Assembly: GCA_947498645.1 (NCBI GenBank)
Contig: CANMKS010000002.1
Span: 1 to 64,000, forward strand
Direction: 5' to 3'
DNA length: 64,000 nt
Source of the DNA: an uncultured Paracoccaceae bacterium
GTDB taxonomy: Bacteria; Pseudomonadota; Alphaproteobacteria; Rhodobacterales; Rhodobacteraceae
Shown here: positions 55,641-63,347 of the stretch, piece by piece
Numbering within the stretch: the first letter of the stretch is position 1
Layout of the letters: each line of letters begins with the position of its first letter
Position numbers and translations under genes: made by a program
The notes under the pieces: generated by a model
What the model saw: only the letters and a program-made list of their open reading frames with translations
Database searches by the model: none
What the model was told of the DNA's origin: nothing

Positions 55641-55943
55641 ATGTCCAACGCTACAAAAACACTCGTTCTTGCTTCCGCCGTTGCCTCTGCTGTTGCAGGC
55701 CTGACAACTGCCGCTCACGCGCAGGAAAACGTCAAGTGCTACGGCGTATCCCTCGCTGGCGAAAACGACTGTGCTGCTGGCCCAGGCACAACATGCGCCG
55801 GTACATCCACAGTTGACTACCAGGGTAACGCCTGGACATTCGTGCCAGCCGGTACATGCGAAACAATGGAACTGCCAGCTTCTGACGATGGCACAGAGCG
55901 CATGGGCTCGCTCGAAGCGCTTGAGCGTGATATCCCTGCATAA
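55641..55943 (+). CDS. bufA1: DUF2282 secreted peptide, bufferin precursor (BufA1-type)
   Basis: 100 residues. A Sec signal peptide (core [16 protein letters not shown]) ends about AHA-QE (residue 27). The mature part has exactly four cysteines, C33 ([10 protein letters not shown]), C44 (ENDCAAG), C52 ([10 protein letters not shown]) and C73 (AGTCETM), with the DUF2282 pattern [13 protein letters not shown] and [17 protein letters not shown]2282 peptides preceding a DUF692 enzyme are now described as bufferins: ribosomally made peptides whose cysteines are oxidatively modified and which sequester copper in the periplasm. AAGGAA lies nine bases before the ATG. First gene of the operon. The unmodified acidic tail is typical. 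Confidence 0.9.
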   Translation: MSNATKTLVLASAVASAVAGLTTAAHAQENVKCYGVSLAGENDCAAGPGTTCAGTSTVDYQGNAWTFVPAGTCETMELPASDDGTERMGSLEALERDIPA

Positions 55944-55956
55944 GCGAACTATGGCG

Positions 55957-55980
55957 TAAGGTGGATCTTGATCCACCTTA
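55957..55980 (+). promoter_or_regulatory. Inverted repeat between precursor and MNIO gene
   Basis: TAAGGTGGATC is followed after only TT by its exact reverse complement, giving an 11-bp stem. There is no T tract after it (CATCACAC), so it is more likely an mRNA-stabilising or partially terminating stem that keeps precursor above enzyme than a full terminator (inference). Confidence 0.7.
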
Positions 55981-56007
55981 CATCACACTACTCAAGGGGC
56001 TATTCCA

Positions 56008-56862
56008 ATGCTTGACGCGACCCATCCTGCTTCCCTCCCCGCACGGCCCGGCGTTGGTTACAAGCCTCAGCATTATTCGGCTATCATGGCTGATCCCGGC
56101 CCTCTTGGGTGGCTCGAAATCCATGCCGAAAACTACATGGGTGACGGCGGCCGGCCGATTGCGCAGCTGCGCCACCTTGCCGAACGCTTCCCTATTTCCG
56201 TGCATGGTGTTGGCCTGTCCATTGGCGCCGAAGGCGATCTGGACAAGGATCACCTTGCCCGCCTCAAGCACCTTGTCTCATGGCTGAACCCCGCCAGCTT
56301 TTCCGAACATCTGGCCTGGTCGACCCACGACAGCCATTTCTTCAACGATCTTTTGCCCCTGCCCTACACGCCCAAAACGCTCGACCGTGTTGCCGCCCAC
56401 ATCAACGAGGTCCAAGATACTGTCGGACGGCGCATGTTGCTGGAAAACCCCTCCAGCTATCTGGCCTTCGCCGAATCCACCCTGTCCGAGACAGATTTCC
56501 TGCGTGAGTTGACCCAACGCACCGGCTGCGGCCTGCTGCTGGACGTCAACAACGTCTTTGTCAGCGCGACAAACCTCAAAACCTCGCCCCAGGCCTATAT
56601 CGAAAACTTCGCGCTGGACGCTGTTGGTGAAATTCACCTTGGCGGCCATGACGAGGATGAAGATGAAACCGGCGCGCCGCTGCTGATCGACAGCCACGGC
56701 AAGGCGGTGGTTGATCCGGTCTGGGCGCTGCTGGACTATACTCTTGCCAAATCCGGGCCCAAGCCGCTGCTGATCGAATGGGACACTGACGTCCCCGAAT
56801 GGCCCGTACTGGCCGAAGAGATCACCCGCGCTGACAAGGCGCTGTCGCTGGTGACGGCATGA
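56008..56862 (+). CDS. bufB: DUF692 multinuclear non-heme iron oxidase (MNIO), BufB-type
   Basis: 284 residues of a TIM-barrel fold. MNIO metal-ligand-type residues are in the expected places: H22 (KPQHYS), E41 (HAENYMG), H66 (SVHGVGLS), E100/H101 (FSEHLAWS), E146 (LLENPSSY), D179/N181 (LLLDVNNVFVS), H210/H214 (EIHLGGH), H230 (DSHGKAV) and E257 (LIEWDTD). MNIOs use a di/tri-iron centre and O2 to modify peptide cysteines; MbnB and TglH are characterised relatives. The substrate is surely the DUF2282 peptide just upstream. Stop overlaps the bufC ATG (ATGA). Confidence 0.93.
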   Translation: MLDATHPASLPARPGVGYKPQHYSAIMADPGPLGWLEIHAENYMGDGGRPIAQLRHLAERFPISVHGVGLSIGAEGDLDKDHLARLKHLVSWLNPASFSEHLAWSTHDSHFFNDLLPLPYTPKTLDRVAAHINEVQDTVGRRMLLENPSSYLAFAESTLSETDFLRELTQRTGCGLLLDVNNVFVSATNLKTSPQAYIENFALDAVGEIHLGGHDEDEDETGAPLLIDSHGKAVVDPVWALLDYTLAKSGPKPLLIEWDTDVPEWPVLAEEITRADKALSLVTA

Positions 56863-57596
56863 GTGTCACCCAAGCCCAGTTCCGCACCGCAATGCTGGAC
56901 CCGAATGCCGCCGTGCCGGACGGTATCGTCAACCCCGATGGGGCACAGGCAAGCAAGCGGTTCAACGTCTACCGCAACAATGTAGCCGTCAGCCTGTCCG
57001 ATGCGCTTGAGGCGGCTTTTCCTGTCGTGCGCAAATTGGTCGGTGACGAATTTTTCCGTGCAATGGCGGGGGTTTACCTGCGCAAGCATCCACCAAAGTC
57101 ACCGCTGATGATGTTCTATGGCGATGCGATGCCGCAGTTCCTGCGCCGGTTTGAACCTGCCAAATCCGTCCCCTACCTGCCCGATATCGCCGCGGCGGAA
57201 CTGGCCTTGCGCCACGCCTATCACGCAGCCGACGCAACGCCTGCACCACCAGATGCCCTTGGTGCTATCGCCCCCGACGCATTGATGGGCACACGGTTGC
57301 GCATCGCCCCTGCTGTGCAGACGGTGACCTCCAACTTTCCCATACACGCGATTTATCGCGCCAACACACAAAGTGATGCCCCCAAGCCCGTGATGCAGGC
57401 CGAGGCCGTACTGATTACCCGCTCGGGGTTTGATCCTGATATTCATCCCATCAATGCCGCCGCTGCCAAAGCGATCAGCCTTTTGCAAAATGGGCAAACG
57501 CTGGGCGAGGCCATCGCCACCGCTGATGACACCCTTGATCTGGGGTCTGTGCTGGGGTTGTTATTGGCCCAAGGCGCGATCACTGAAATTTACTGA
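56859..57596 (+). CDS. bufC: DUF2063 MNIO partner protein, BufC-type
   Basis: 245 residues. The DUF2063 N-terminal helical domain is clear (FNVYRNNVAVSLSDALEAAF; VVRKLVGDEFFRAMAGVYL; LPDIAAAELALRHAYHA), followed by a beta-rich C-terminal half. By family knowledge this protein binds the precursor and presents it to the DUF692 enzyme. Start is translationally coupled to bufB, as needed for a stoichiometric complex. The DoxX gene follows after 13 bp. Confidence 0.92.
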   Translation: MSVTQAQFRTAMLDPNAAVPDGIVNPDGAQASKRFNVYRNNVAVSLSDALEAAFPVVRKLVGDEFFRAMAGVYLRKHPPKSPLMMFYGDAMPQFLRRFEPAKSVPYLPDIAAAELALRHAYHAADATPAPPDALGAIAPDALMGTRLRIAPAVQTVTSNFPIHAIYRANTQSDAPKPVMQAEAVLITRSGFDPDIHPINAAAAKAISLLQNGQTLGEAIATADDTLDLGSVLGLLLAQGAITEIY

Positions 57597-57609
57597 AAGG
57601 CCCAACCCC

Positions 57610-58158
57610 ATGACCACTGCACCTTTCGCGCATCTGGCGCAGCCACTCAACCGTGCCGGTGACCAGATCCTGCCACTGCTTGCCCGCTTTGTCGTTGCTG
57701 CGGTGCTGCTGCTTTATTATTGGAATTCTGGCCTGACAAAGATCGGTGATGGCATTTTCGGTGTCTTCTCACCGTCTGTTGGCGGCTATGCCCAGATATT
57801 TCCCAAAGCGATGGAGGCCGTGGGCTTTGACATCAGCCAAATGAACATCTTTCACTGGGCTGTCGTTGTGGCAGGCACCATTGCTGAATTTGTGCTGCCT
57901 TTGCTGATTGTTATCGGGCTCCTGACCCGTCTGGCCGCATTTGGCATGATTGGGTTCATTTTCGTGCAATCGCTGACCGATCTTTATGGCCACGGCGGCA
58001 TCGAACACGCTGCCACCGTCGGCGCATGGTTCGACCGCATGTCCGATGCCGCCATTCTGGATCAGCGCGCCTTTTGGGTGCTTTGCCTGCTGATCCTGGT
58101 GTTCAAAGGGGCCGGCGCGATTTCAGTTGATCGCGGTCTTTTTAGAAATGCGCCTTAG
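57610..58158 (+). CDS. DoxX-family membrane protein of the bufferin operon
   Basis: 182 residues with four hydrophobic helices (LLARFVVAAVLLLYYW; AVVVAGTIAEFVLPLLIVIGLL; AAFGMIGFIFVQSLTDLY; AFWVLCLLILVFKGAGAI). DoxX proteins regularly end DUF2282-DUF692-DUF2063 operons; a membrane redox or delivery function is proposed but not proven. AAAGG precedes the ATG. The last 17 bp overlap the convergent small membrane-protein gene. Confidence 0.9.
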   Translation: MTTAPFAHLAQPLNRAGDQILPLLARFVVAAVLLLYYWNSGLTKIGDGIFGVFSPSVGGYAQIFPKAMEAVGFDISQMNIFHWAVVVAGTIAEFVLPLLIVIGLLTRLAAFGMIGFIFVQSLTDLYGHGGIEHAATVGAWFDRMSDAAILDQRAFWVLCLLILVFKGAGAISVDRGLFRNAP

Positions 58159-58510
58159 GCTCATCAGGTTTGCCCGCAGCCACGGCCAATAGGCCACCCA
58201 ACGCGGCAAAGCCAATGGGGAACATGGTGAAGACGTTAAAGCCGAACGCTGTGTAGAAACACAGTGCCGCAAGGATCATCAGAATACCGCCCCACAACGC
58301 GCGCGCCTTGGCCATTGCCCCACCGGCAATGGCCAGCAAAGGTGCAACAAAGCTCGCGAATTGGGTGAACACAGGGTTCTCGAAAAGGCCAAAGATTTCG
58401 CCCACCTCTGGCCGCCGCAAGGACAACTCGGAATAGCCAAAGCCAAACAGCCCGACAAAAATGCCCATTATGCCTGCGATCAGGCCAAGTATCATTGCGG
58501 CGTTGCGCAT
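58142..58510 (-). CDS. Small four-helix membrane protein (DUF4064-like)
   Basis: 122 residues from the ATG at 58510, which has AAGGAGA upstream. Four hydrophobic segments (MILGLIAGIMGIFVGLFGF; FASFVAPLLAIAGGAMA; LWGGILMILAALCFYTAF; MFPIGFAALGGLLAVAA). The pattern resembles DUF4064-type proteins, but I am not certain. Convergent with DoxX (17-bp overlap). Transcribed after the ArsC-like gene in the same direction, 44 bp apart. Confidence 0.78.
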   Translation of the reverse strand: MRNAAMILGLIAGIMGIFVGLFGFGYSELSLRRPEVGEIFGLFENPVFTQFASFVAPLLAIAGGAMAKARALWGGILMILAALCFYTAFGFNVFTMFPIGFAALGGLLAVAAGKPDEPKAHF

Positions 58511-58554
58511 GGTGGTCTCCTTACTGCTCTGACACCGACATAAGCACCCAAAGG

Positions 58555-58884
58555 CTATGCGCCAAGGTATTTGGCCTGCACATCCGCTTTCCAGCCGATG
58601 GTCCATTCTCCCTCAACCTCAATCGCGGGGCGTTTCAGCAGCGTTGGGTGGGTGGCCAGAAGGGTAGCAGGATCCGCCTCTTTTTCGGCATCAGACAGGC
58701 CGCGCCATGTGGTTGAGGCCCGGTTGACGGCCTTATCGCCAAAGGTGCTTATGATCGCCGCGATATCGGCGGCAGGGATGCCATCGGCACGTACATCAGT
58801 CACCTCGGGCGATTGTCCGGCATCTGCCAAAGATTTCAGCGCTTTCCGGCAGGTGTCGCAGCTTTTTAAGCCAATAAATCGCAT
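58555..58884 (-). CDS. ArsC/Spx-family reductase-like protein
   Basis: 109 residues from the ATG at 58884 (GGAGG upstream); the longer open frame has no support. Thioredoxin-like ArsC fold with C9-D-T-C12 near the N-terminus (GLKSCDTCRKAL) and KRPAIEV in the second half, which in the family holds the substrate-binding Arg. The CxxC form fits the YffB/Spx-like branch more than true arsenate reductase. No ars genes are nearby. Probably co-transcribed with the small membrane protein. Confidence 0.88.
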   Translation of the reverse strand: MRFIGLKSCDTCRKALKSLADAGQSPEVTDVRADGIPAADIAAIISTFGDKAVNRASTTWRGLSDAEKEADPATLLATHPTLLKRPAIEVEGEWTIGWKADVQAKYLGA

Positions 58885-59040
58885 GGTGCCTCCAGATTGT
58901 GCAAACTCTCGCCGGATCGCCAACTGCGACCATCTGTCATTTGATTTTTGCATAAAACACCCAACCTTAGGAATATCAAGTGAAGGAAGGTCCGCTGTCG
59001 CGGGACCCAAGACCTCACGACACGAAAGGGAGTGCGGACA

Positions 59041-59250
59041 ATGCCAAGTGGCACCGTCAAGTGGTTCAACACAACAAAAGGTTACGGTTTTATTGCCCCC
59101 GACGAGGGCGGCGCGGATATTTTCGTGCATATCTCTGCGGTGGAACAATCCGGGCTGACCGGCCTCGCCGACGACGAAAAGGTTACATTTGACCTGATCG
59201 AAGGGCGCGATGGCCGCAAAATGGCCGGCAACATCGCAAAAGCAGGGTAA
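59041..59250 (+). CDS. Cold-shock domain protein
   Basis: 69 residues, a single OB-fold cold-shock domain with RNP1 KGYGFIAPD and RNP2 DIFVHISA. AGGGAG lies eight bases before the ATG at 59041; three upstream codons are open but not likely used. Binds single-stranded nucleic acid as an RNA chaperone. Transcribed divergently from the ArsC-like gene over a 156-bp leader region. Confidence 0.95.
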   Translation: MPSGTVKWFNTTKGYGFIAPDEGGADIFVHISAVEQSGLTGLADDEKVTFDLIEGRDGRKMAGNIAKAG

Positions 59251-59271
59251 GCGCCCGCGCGGATCGCGCGT

Positions 59272-60246
59272 TTAGCTATCCTTGTTTTGCATCCGACTGC
59301 GCACCAGCGCCATCACGTCGATATCCTCGGCGGTGGGCTGGTTATCGCTTAGCTCGGCCTCAACCGTTTTGGCATAGGCGCTGTTCGCCTCTCTGACGGC
59401 GTCCTTGTGGCGCATGTAGACCAAGACACCACCCGCACATTGCAGGCTGAAGAAGAACAAGTAGAAAAAGACGCAAAGGCCTGCGAAAATCAGGCCCTCC
59501 GTGCCAAAAATCGCGAAATCATTGAATGAATCAAGGTTTCCGGCCCGTTCGAGCTTTTTCGCCAAACTATCCGCGATGCCTAACGGGATCGATAGAAACG
59601 CAACAATCGGGATAACCAGCAAGGCCCCAATCTGCGAGATCAGGACCAGAAAGAACAACGGAAACAAGCCACTTCCAAATCCATAGAACGGGGTATGTGG
59701 CCGCCCGCTGGGGTCTGCACCGATGGCGGCCCCGGCCATGGGCATCAAAAGGGCAGCGTGCAGCGCGATGATCAAGCCGCCACCGATCAGGCCGACGGCG
59801 AGCGTCAAAATCGGGCTGGTCTGAAACAACAACCCAATGACAGCATTGGTGTTATCGCGATCAATCGCCTCGAAATCCGCTGCGGTCAGCGGCGTTGTCA
59901 GCACAAATGCCGCCACGCTCGCCACAAGTATGATCAGCGCGCAGAAAGCCTCAAGAAAACCATAGCCGATGGCGGGTAACATCAGGCCAAGATAGGTATT
60001 GCGCGGGCGGAGTTCTTTGGCCTGCAAACCAACGCGCATCCCCACCATGATCGGCACAACACCAGCCGCCGCACCACAGGCCGCGGCCACGAGCGTACCC
60101 ACAAAAGGGGATGCAAGCATGATGATCAGCACCGGAATGATCGCCACGATCCCAAAGAAAAACAGGGCAATGATCAGCACTGGCAACACTATTGCGTAGC
60201 GCCACAGGATCGAGAATGAGAACGGAATCGCGCGCAGAAATATCAT
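59272..60246 (-). CDS. Polytopic membrane protein of unknown function
   Basis: 324 residues with roughly seven to eight hydrophobic segments, among them YAIVLPVLIIALFFFGIVAI, LMLPAIGYGFLEAFCALIIL, LIGGGLIIALHAALLMPM and LFFLVLISQIGALLVIPIV. The C-terminal ~60 residues are soluble and charged (YMRHKDAVREANSAYAKTVE). No transporter or enzyme motif recognised; I recall homologues only as 'hypothetical' in Rhodobacterales. Convergent with the cold-shock gene. Confidence 0.75.
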   Translation of the reverse strand: MIFLRAIPFSFSILWRYAIVLPVLIIALFFFGIVAIIPVLIIMLASPFVGTLVAAACGAAAGVVPIMVGMRVGLQAKELRPRNTYLGLMLPAIGYGFLEAFCALIILVASVAAFVLTTPLTAADFEAIDRDNTNAVIGLLFQTSPILTLAVGLIGGGLIIALHAALLMPMAGAAIGADPSGRPHTPFYGFGSGLFPLFFLVLISQIGALLVIPIVAFLSIPLGIADSLAKKLERAGNLDSFNDFAIFGTEGLIFAGLCVFFYLFFFSLQCAGGVLVYMRHKDAVREANSAYAKTVEAELSDNQPTAEDIDVMALVRSRMQNKDS

Positions 60247-60597
60247 GCAAGTCTCCGGGCCGTTGGGTTGCGCCGATTATGCGCGGCGAAACCGGCAAGG
60301 GAAGCCCAAAACCTCACGTTGTTGGCCAACTGTGTCATTCACCGCGCAGACAAGCGGCACAGAGGACGACCGCCGGGTCGCGCAACGTACGGTGCAAGGG
60401 GACAGGGTGCTGCGCCGCCGGACGCCGAAACGTGGTTAATTCATAGGAAAACAAGAGGTTTGGGCGCGTATATCTTGCGTACATAAGTTGTACATATCCT
60501 GTACGTACAATTGTACGGATTGACCGTGGTTAACGCACCGCGCGGCAGCAAGTGTTGACGCGCCCTTAACCCATTTCCGCCATGGTCGGGACCGTGA
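60247..60597. other. Intergenic region, 351 bp, with GTAC palindromes
   Basis: No convincing gene. The stretch 60477-60519 carries four GTACA/TGTAC-type elements, including the perfect 14-bp palindrome CGTACAATTGTACG (60504-60517). It may be an operator for the polytopic membrane protein gene or for something read to the right. The binding protein is unknown. Confidence 0.65.
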
Positions 60598-60771
60598 TCA
60601 AAGTCGAGGAAAGACAACCCCGGCGGCCATCAACGCCCAGGCCAAGGTCATCATGCCAAAGCTGGACACTGGCAAGGCCAGAACGCTGATCCCGATCACG
60701 GGCAGAATGGCCAGCACGGCACAAATGACGGAGGCGGCGAAGGTCACAAATGAAGGGCGGCTGCGGCGCAT
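60598..60771 (-). CDS. 57-residue small membrane protein
   Basis: Short but credible gene: AGAGGA six to seven bases before the ATG at 60771, then MRRSRPSFVTFAASVICAV, two hydrophobic stretches (VICAVLAILPVIGISVLAL; FGMMTLAWALMAAGVVF) and PRL before TGA. Basic residues at the N-terminus suggest an N-in topology. Function unknown. It lies between the GTAC region and the transposase gene. Confidence 0.6.
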   Translation of the reverse strand: MRRSRPSFVTFAASVICAVLAILPVIGISVLALPVSSFGMMTLAWALMAAGVVFPRL

Positions 60772-60888
60772 GGGGTATCCTCTGACGGCGTGTTTTTAGC
60801 AGGTTAGCTTGGCGCGTGGCGGGCGTCGCCTGAAATAGCAGCGTGAGCCGTCTTGCACCCTTCATTAACCTTTAAACTGCATCCTGGG

Positions 60889-61428
60889 ATGATGTCGCAT
60901 TACCGCCGTCCACACCAGCCCGGTGCCACCGTATTCTTTACCGTCAATCTTGCCGACCTCTCGTCGGGATTGCTGGTGCGGCAGATTGATATCCTGCGTG
61001 ACGCGGTGCGGCAGACGCGGGTGGCGCGACCCTTTGTGATTGATGAGTGGGTGGTGTTGCCCAACCACATGCATTGTGTCTGGACGTTGCCGAAAGGGGA
61101 TGCGGATTTTTCCAATCGCATGGGCGAAATCAAGGGACGGTTTTCAAGGATGGTGCGTAGGTCGGGGCCTGCCCCGACTCCGACGGTGAACAACAGATAC
61201 GGGGTTGTCGGGGGGCGGAAAAGAGTCGGGGCAGGCCCCGACCTACGTGATGAAGTTTCCATTTGGCAGAAACGTTTTTGGGAGCATCACATCCGCGATG
61301 ACGCCGATTACGTGGCGCATGTGAATTATTGTTGGATTAATCCAATAAAGCACGGGTTGGTGAAAGATGTCCGCGATTGGCCGTATTCGTCGTGGCATCG
61401 GGATTGTGGTGACGTTGGGCGGGGGTGA
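60889..61428 (+). CDS. REP-associated tyrosine transposase (RAYT, Y1/IS200-like)
   Basis: 179 residues with the Y1 transposase marks: catalytic HxH in PNHMHCVWTLP, and the WQKRFWEHHIRDDADYVAHVNYCWINPIKHGLV block holding the nucleophilic Tyr and the family's WPYSSWHR ending. Two adjacent ATGs (60889, 60892) could start; both lack a strong ribosome site. RAYTs mobilise or process REP palindromes. Here two inverted copies of a REP-like sequence lie inside the reading frame (61156-61180, 61223-61247), and a third follows the gene. The encoded insert (MVRRSGPAPTP to VGAGPDLRDEV) makes the central part about 15-20 residues longer than in usual RAYTs. Confidence 0.88.
   Translation: MMSHYRRPHQPGATVFFTVNLADLSSGLLVRQIDILRDAVRQTRVARPFVIDEWVVLPNHMHCVWTLPKGDADFSNRMGEIKGRFSRMVRRSGPAPTPTVNNRYGVVGGRKRVGAGPDLRDEVSIWQKRFWEHHIRDDADYVAHVNYCWINPIKHGLVKDVRDWPYSSWHRDCGDVGRG
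61156..61180 (+). repeat. REP-like palindrome, copy 1 (inside RAYT gene)
   Basis: 25-nt unit with core GTCGGGGCCTGCCCCGAC (self-complementary except at the centre) preceded by CGTAG. The exact inverse complement recurs at 61223-61247. Confidence 0.88.
61223..61247 (-). repeat. REP-like palindrome, copy 2 (inside RAYT gene, inverted)
   Basis: Exact reverse complement of copy 1 over all 25 nt, 42 bp away, still in the RAYT frame (encodes RVGAGPDLR). The two together could form a long cruciform/BIME-like hairpin. Confidence 0.88.
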
Positions 61429-61439
61429 GCGCCGTCTTG

Positions 61440-61462
61440 GAAACGGTCCGGGGGACCGTTTC
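61440..61462 (+). terminator. Hairpin after RAYT gene
   Basis: Perfect 10-bp stem GAAACGGTCC / GGACCGTTTC with a GGG loop, 12 bp after the RAYT stop and without a T tract. A second weaker stem CCGGATT / AATCCGG follows at 61482-61503. Possibly the end of the RAYT unit. Confidence 0.65.
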
Positions 61463-61530
61463 AGGCGCGAACGGGCGGAGCCCCGGATTTGCCCGCCAAT
61501 CCGGTGGGTGATGTGAGGTGTTGGGGGGTG

Positions 61531-61552
61531 TCGGGGCAGGCCCCGACCTACG
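61531..61552 (-). repeat. REP-like palindrome, copy 3 (downstream of RAYT)
   Basis: TCGGGGCAGGCCCCGAC plus CTACG, same orientation as copy 2 and identical over 22 nt. It ends six bp before the stop of the minus-strand protease-like gene. Confidence 0.88.
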
Positions 61553-61557
61553 GCTTG

Positions 61558-62382
61558 CTAAAGGTTGCAGCAAATCTCCGCCAAGTAACGTTTAATGGTA
61601 TCAACCTTTACAGTGTGCAGCACCTGTCCATTTGAAGACATATTAATACCTGCCAGCTTGGCTACAAAACCTTCTGACGTGTTGACTATTGCGAAGGTTG
61701 GACCTCCACTGAAACCAGAGAGTTCGGCAATTCCACCGTCTCCCCTCATCCACTTACAAAGTGTATCGTCAAAAGATTCACCTTCGTACTGAACGTTATA
61801 CTCGCGCAATTTCATATGCATCGCTAACATGCGGTAATCGTATTCGCCTGTTTCGTCGTAATCGAATTCGAGATCATCAAATGCATATCCGTAGGAAACT
61901 CCGTGGCCGACATCGTCCCCTGCGGTGCAGCAGTTGTTGGGCACAAGGGGCAAGAAATCACTTCTATTCAATGTACTACCTGCCACGTGATCCGAGAGGT
62001 TCAAATAACATAACTCGTCTCCATAGCTCTCGGATTTATTCGGAACGAAAAACTGTCCACCACAAGCTATTGCTCGGTCGGCATTTCCCGGGAACGACAC
62101 CTCTTCCGGATTCAAAAGAACATACTGGTGCTTAGTCACTACGGCGAAGAAATGCGCATCATCAACAGAAAGGAGTGTAGCAGACCCTTTGGTGGAAACG
62201 TTTTCTCGATCACCATCTGCCGAATGAAATAGAGGTCGACAGAAGCGAGCGAGACCAGCTGAAATTGTCCGCGCGGTGTAAACAAAGCTGTTGAACTTCA
62301 CCGATGAGGCCTTTGCATAGCCAACTATGCCATAACCCCGCAATATTTTTGTAAGTTTATCTTCCACGCAAGCTGAACTCAA
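61558..62382 (-). CDS. Trypsin-like serine protease-fold protein, atypical composition
   Basis: 274 residues, no signal peptide. A late LSGFSGGPTF motif (S225, G-x-S-G-G-P) matches the nucleophile site of chymotrypsin-fold proteases; FFAVVTKHQYVLL (H85) and GDELCYLNLSD (D122) could complete the triad. Rich in Cys and Tyr and unlike its neighbours in base use: a sampled 60-bp stretch (61741-61800) has 24 G+C, about 40 percent. Start is uncertain: TTG at 62382 or GTG at 62367, both with weak ribosome sites. It lies between REP copies and thyX, suggesting acquisition. Function unknown; an intracellular defence or regulatory protease is one possibility. Confidence 0.65.
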   Translation of the reverse strand: MSSACVEDKLTKILRGYGIVGYAKASSVKFNSFVYTARTISAGLARFCRPLFHSADGDRENVSTKGSATLLSVDDAHFFAVVTKHQYVLLNPEEVSFPGNADRAIACGGQFFVPNKSESYGDELCYLNLSDHVAGSTLNRSDFLPLVPNNCCTAGDDVGHGVSYGYAFDDLEFDYDETGEYDYRMLAMHMKLREYNVQYEGESFDDTLCKWMRGDGGIAELSGFSGGPTFAIVNTSEGFVAKLAGINMSSNGQVLHTVKVDTIKRYLAEICCNL

Positions 62383-62441
62383 TCACCCGACGCCCTTTAA
62401 GAGCAAGCTCTTGCTAGGTTCTTCAAAAGTGAAATCGCCCA

Positions 62442-63347
62442 CTACCCAATAATCCCCTCAAACTCCCGCCACTCACCCTTCGACATACCCGAATTCTCCT
62501 GCGTGACCTCCTCACCTTTAAGCATACGCCGCACGCAGTCAATCGCCTTGGACGAGAGTGTGGCCCCGCCCATCCGGTAGTCCTCGAACGCGCCGTAAGC
62601 TGCGGGCACCCAGTCGGCCACCACTTTGCAGATCGCATCCGCATAGACCCGGATTTCGTATTGCGCGTGGGCGTCCGCCCGCAGCCGCAGGAAGTGGAAG
62701 AGGTTGTGCAGGTCCACTTTCCAGTACCATTGCGTATAGATGTTCGCGGGCAGGTTCATGCGGGCCAGTTCGCGGGCGAGGCCTTGTTGCCCCTCCTGGT
62801 CGATCATCTCGGCGTAGTGGTCATAGCAGCGCGCGGCGTCCCCTTTGAGGTATTCAAGCACCCGCGCCGCTTCCTCTCCTGTCAGTGCCTCACCCCTGCC
62901 CTGATTGTTGATCACCGATTGTGCGGCCAGCTTGTCAGGTTCGGGGATGTAGAATTCGCGGTCGAGGATCGAGTAGCGCGCGGAATATTCGTTCACATTC
63001 GCCGTCCGGTGCCGGATCCACTGGCGGGCGACAAAGACGGGCAGTTTGACGTGCAGCTTGATCTCGCACATCTCAAACGGTGTCGAATGCCAGTGCCGCA
63101 TCAGGTAGCGGATCAGCCCCGCGTCGTTCTGCACCGATTTGGTGCCTTTGCCGTAGGACACCCGCGCCGCCTGACAGATTGCCGCGTCATCGCCCATATA
63201 GTCGATGACCCGGATGAACCCATGGTCCAGCACGTCGTAGGCGGTGTAAAGATGCTGCTCCATCCCCGGCGCGACCGTGCGTAGCGTCGGCTGGGCGTTG
63301 CTGCGCAATGCGTCGATTTCGGCCTGTTGTTCGGGGGTCATGGGCAT
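62442..63347 (-). CDS. thyX: Flavin-dependent thymidylate synthase
   Basis: Makes dTMP from dUMP with FAD and methylene-tetrahydrofolate. 301 residues; the ThyX motif RHRx7S is R112-H-R...S122 ([17 protein letters not shown]). Also [17 protein letters not shown] and [25 protein letters not shown]. The ATG at 63347 has GGAG six bases upstream; a second ATG two codons later is possible. No thyA or dfrA is visible. Confidence 0.96.
   Translation of the reverse strand: MPMTPEQQAEIDALRSNAQPTLRTVAPGMEQHLYTAYDVLDHGFIRVIDYMGDDAAICQAARVSYGKGTKSVQNDAGLIRYLMRHWHSTPFEMCEIKLHVKLPVFVARQWIRHRTANVNEYSARYSILDREFYIPEPDKLAAQSVINNQGRGEALTGEEAARVLEYLKGDAARCYDHYAEMIDQEGQQGLARELARMNLPANIYTQWYWKVDLHNLFHFLRLRADAHAQYEIRVYADAICKVVADWVPAAYGAFEDYRMGGATLSSKAIDCVRRMLKGEEVTQENSGMSKGEWREFEGIIG

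Noticed and set aside
61156-61552. CRISPR array suggested by three short repeats
   Set aside because: Copies are palindromic, mixed in orientation and unevenly spaced, and the first two are coding; they fit REP elements.
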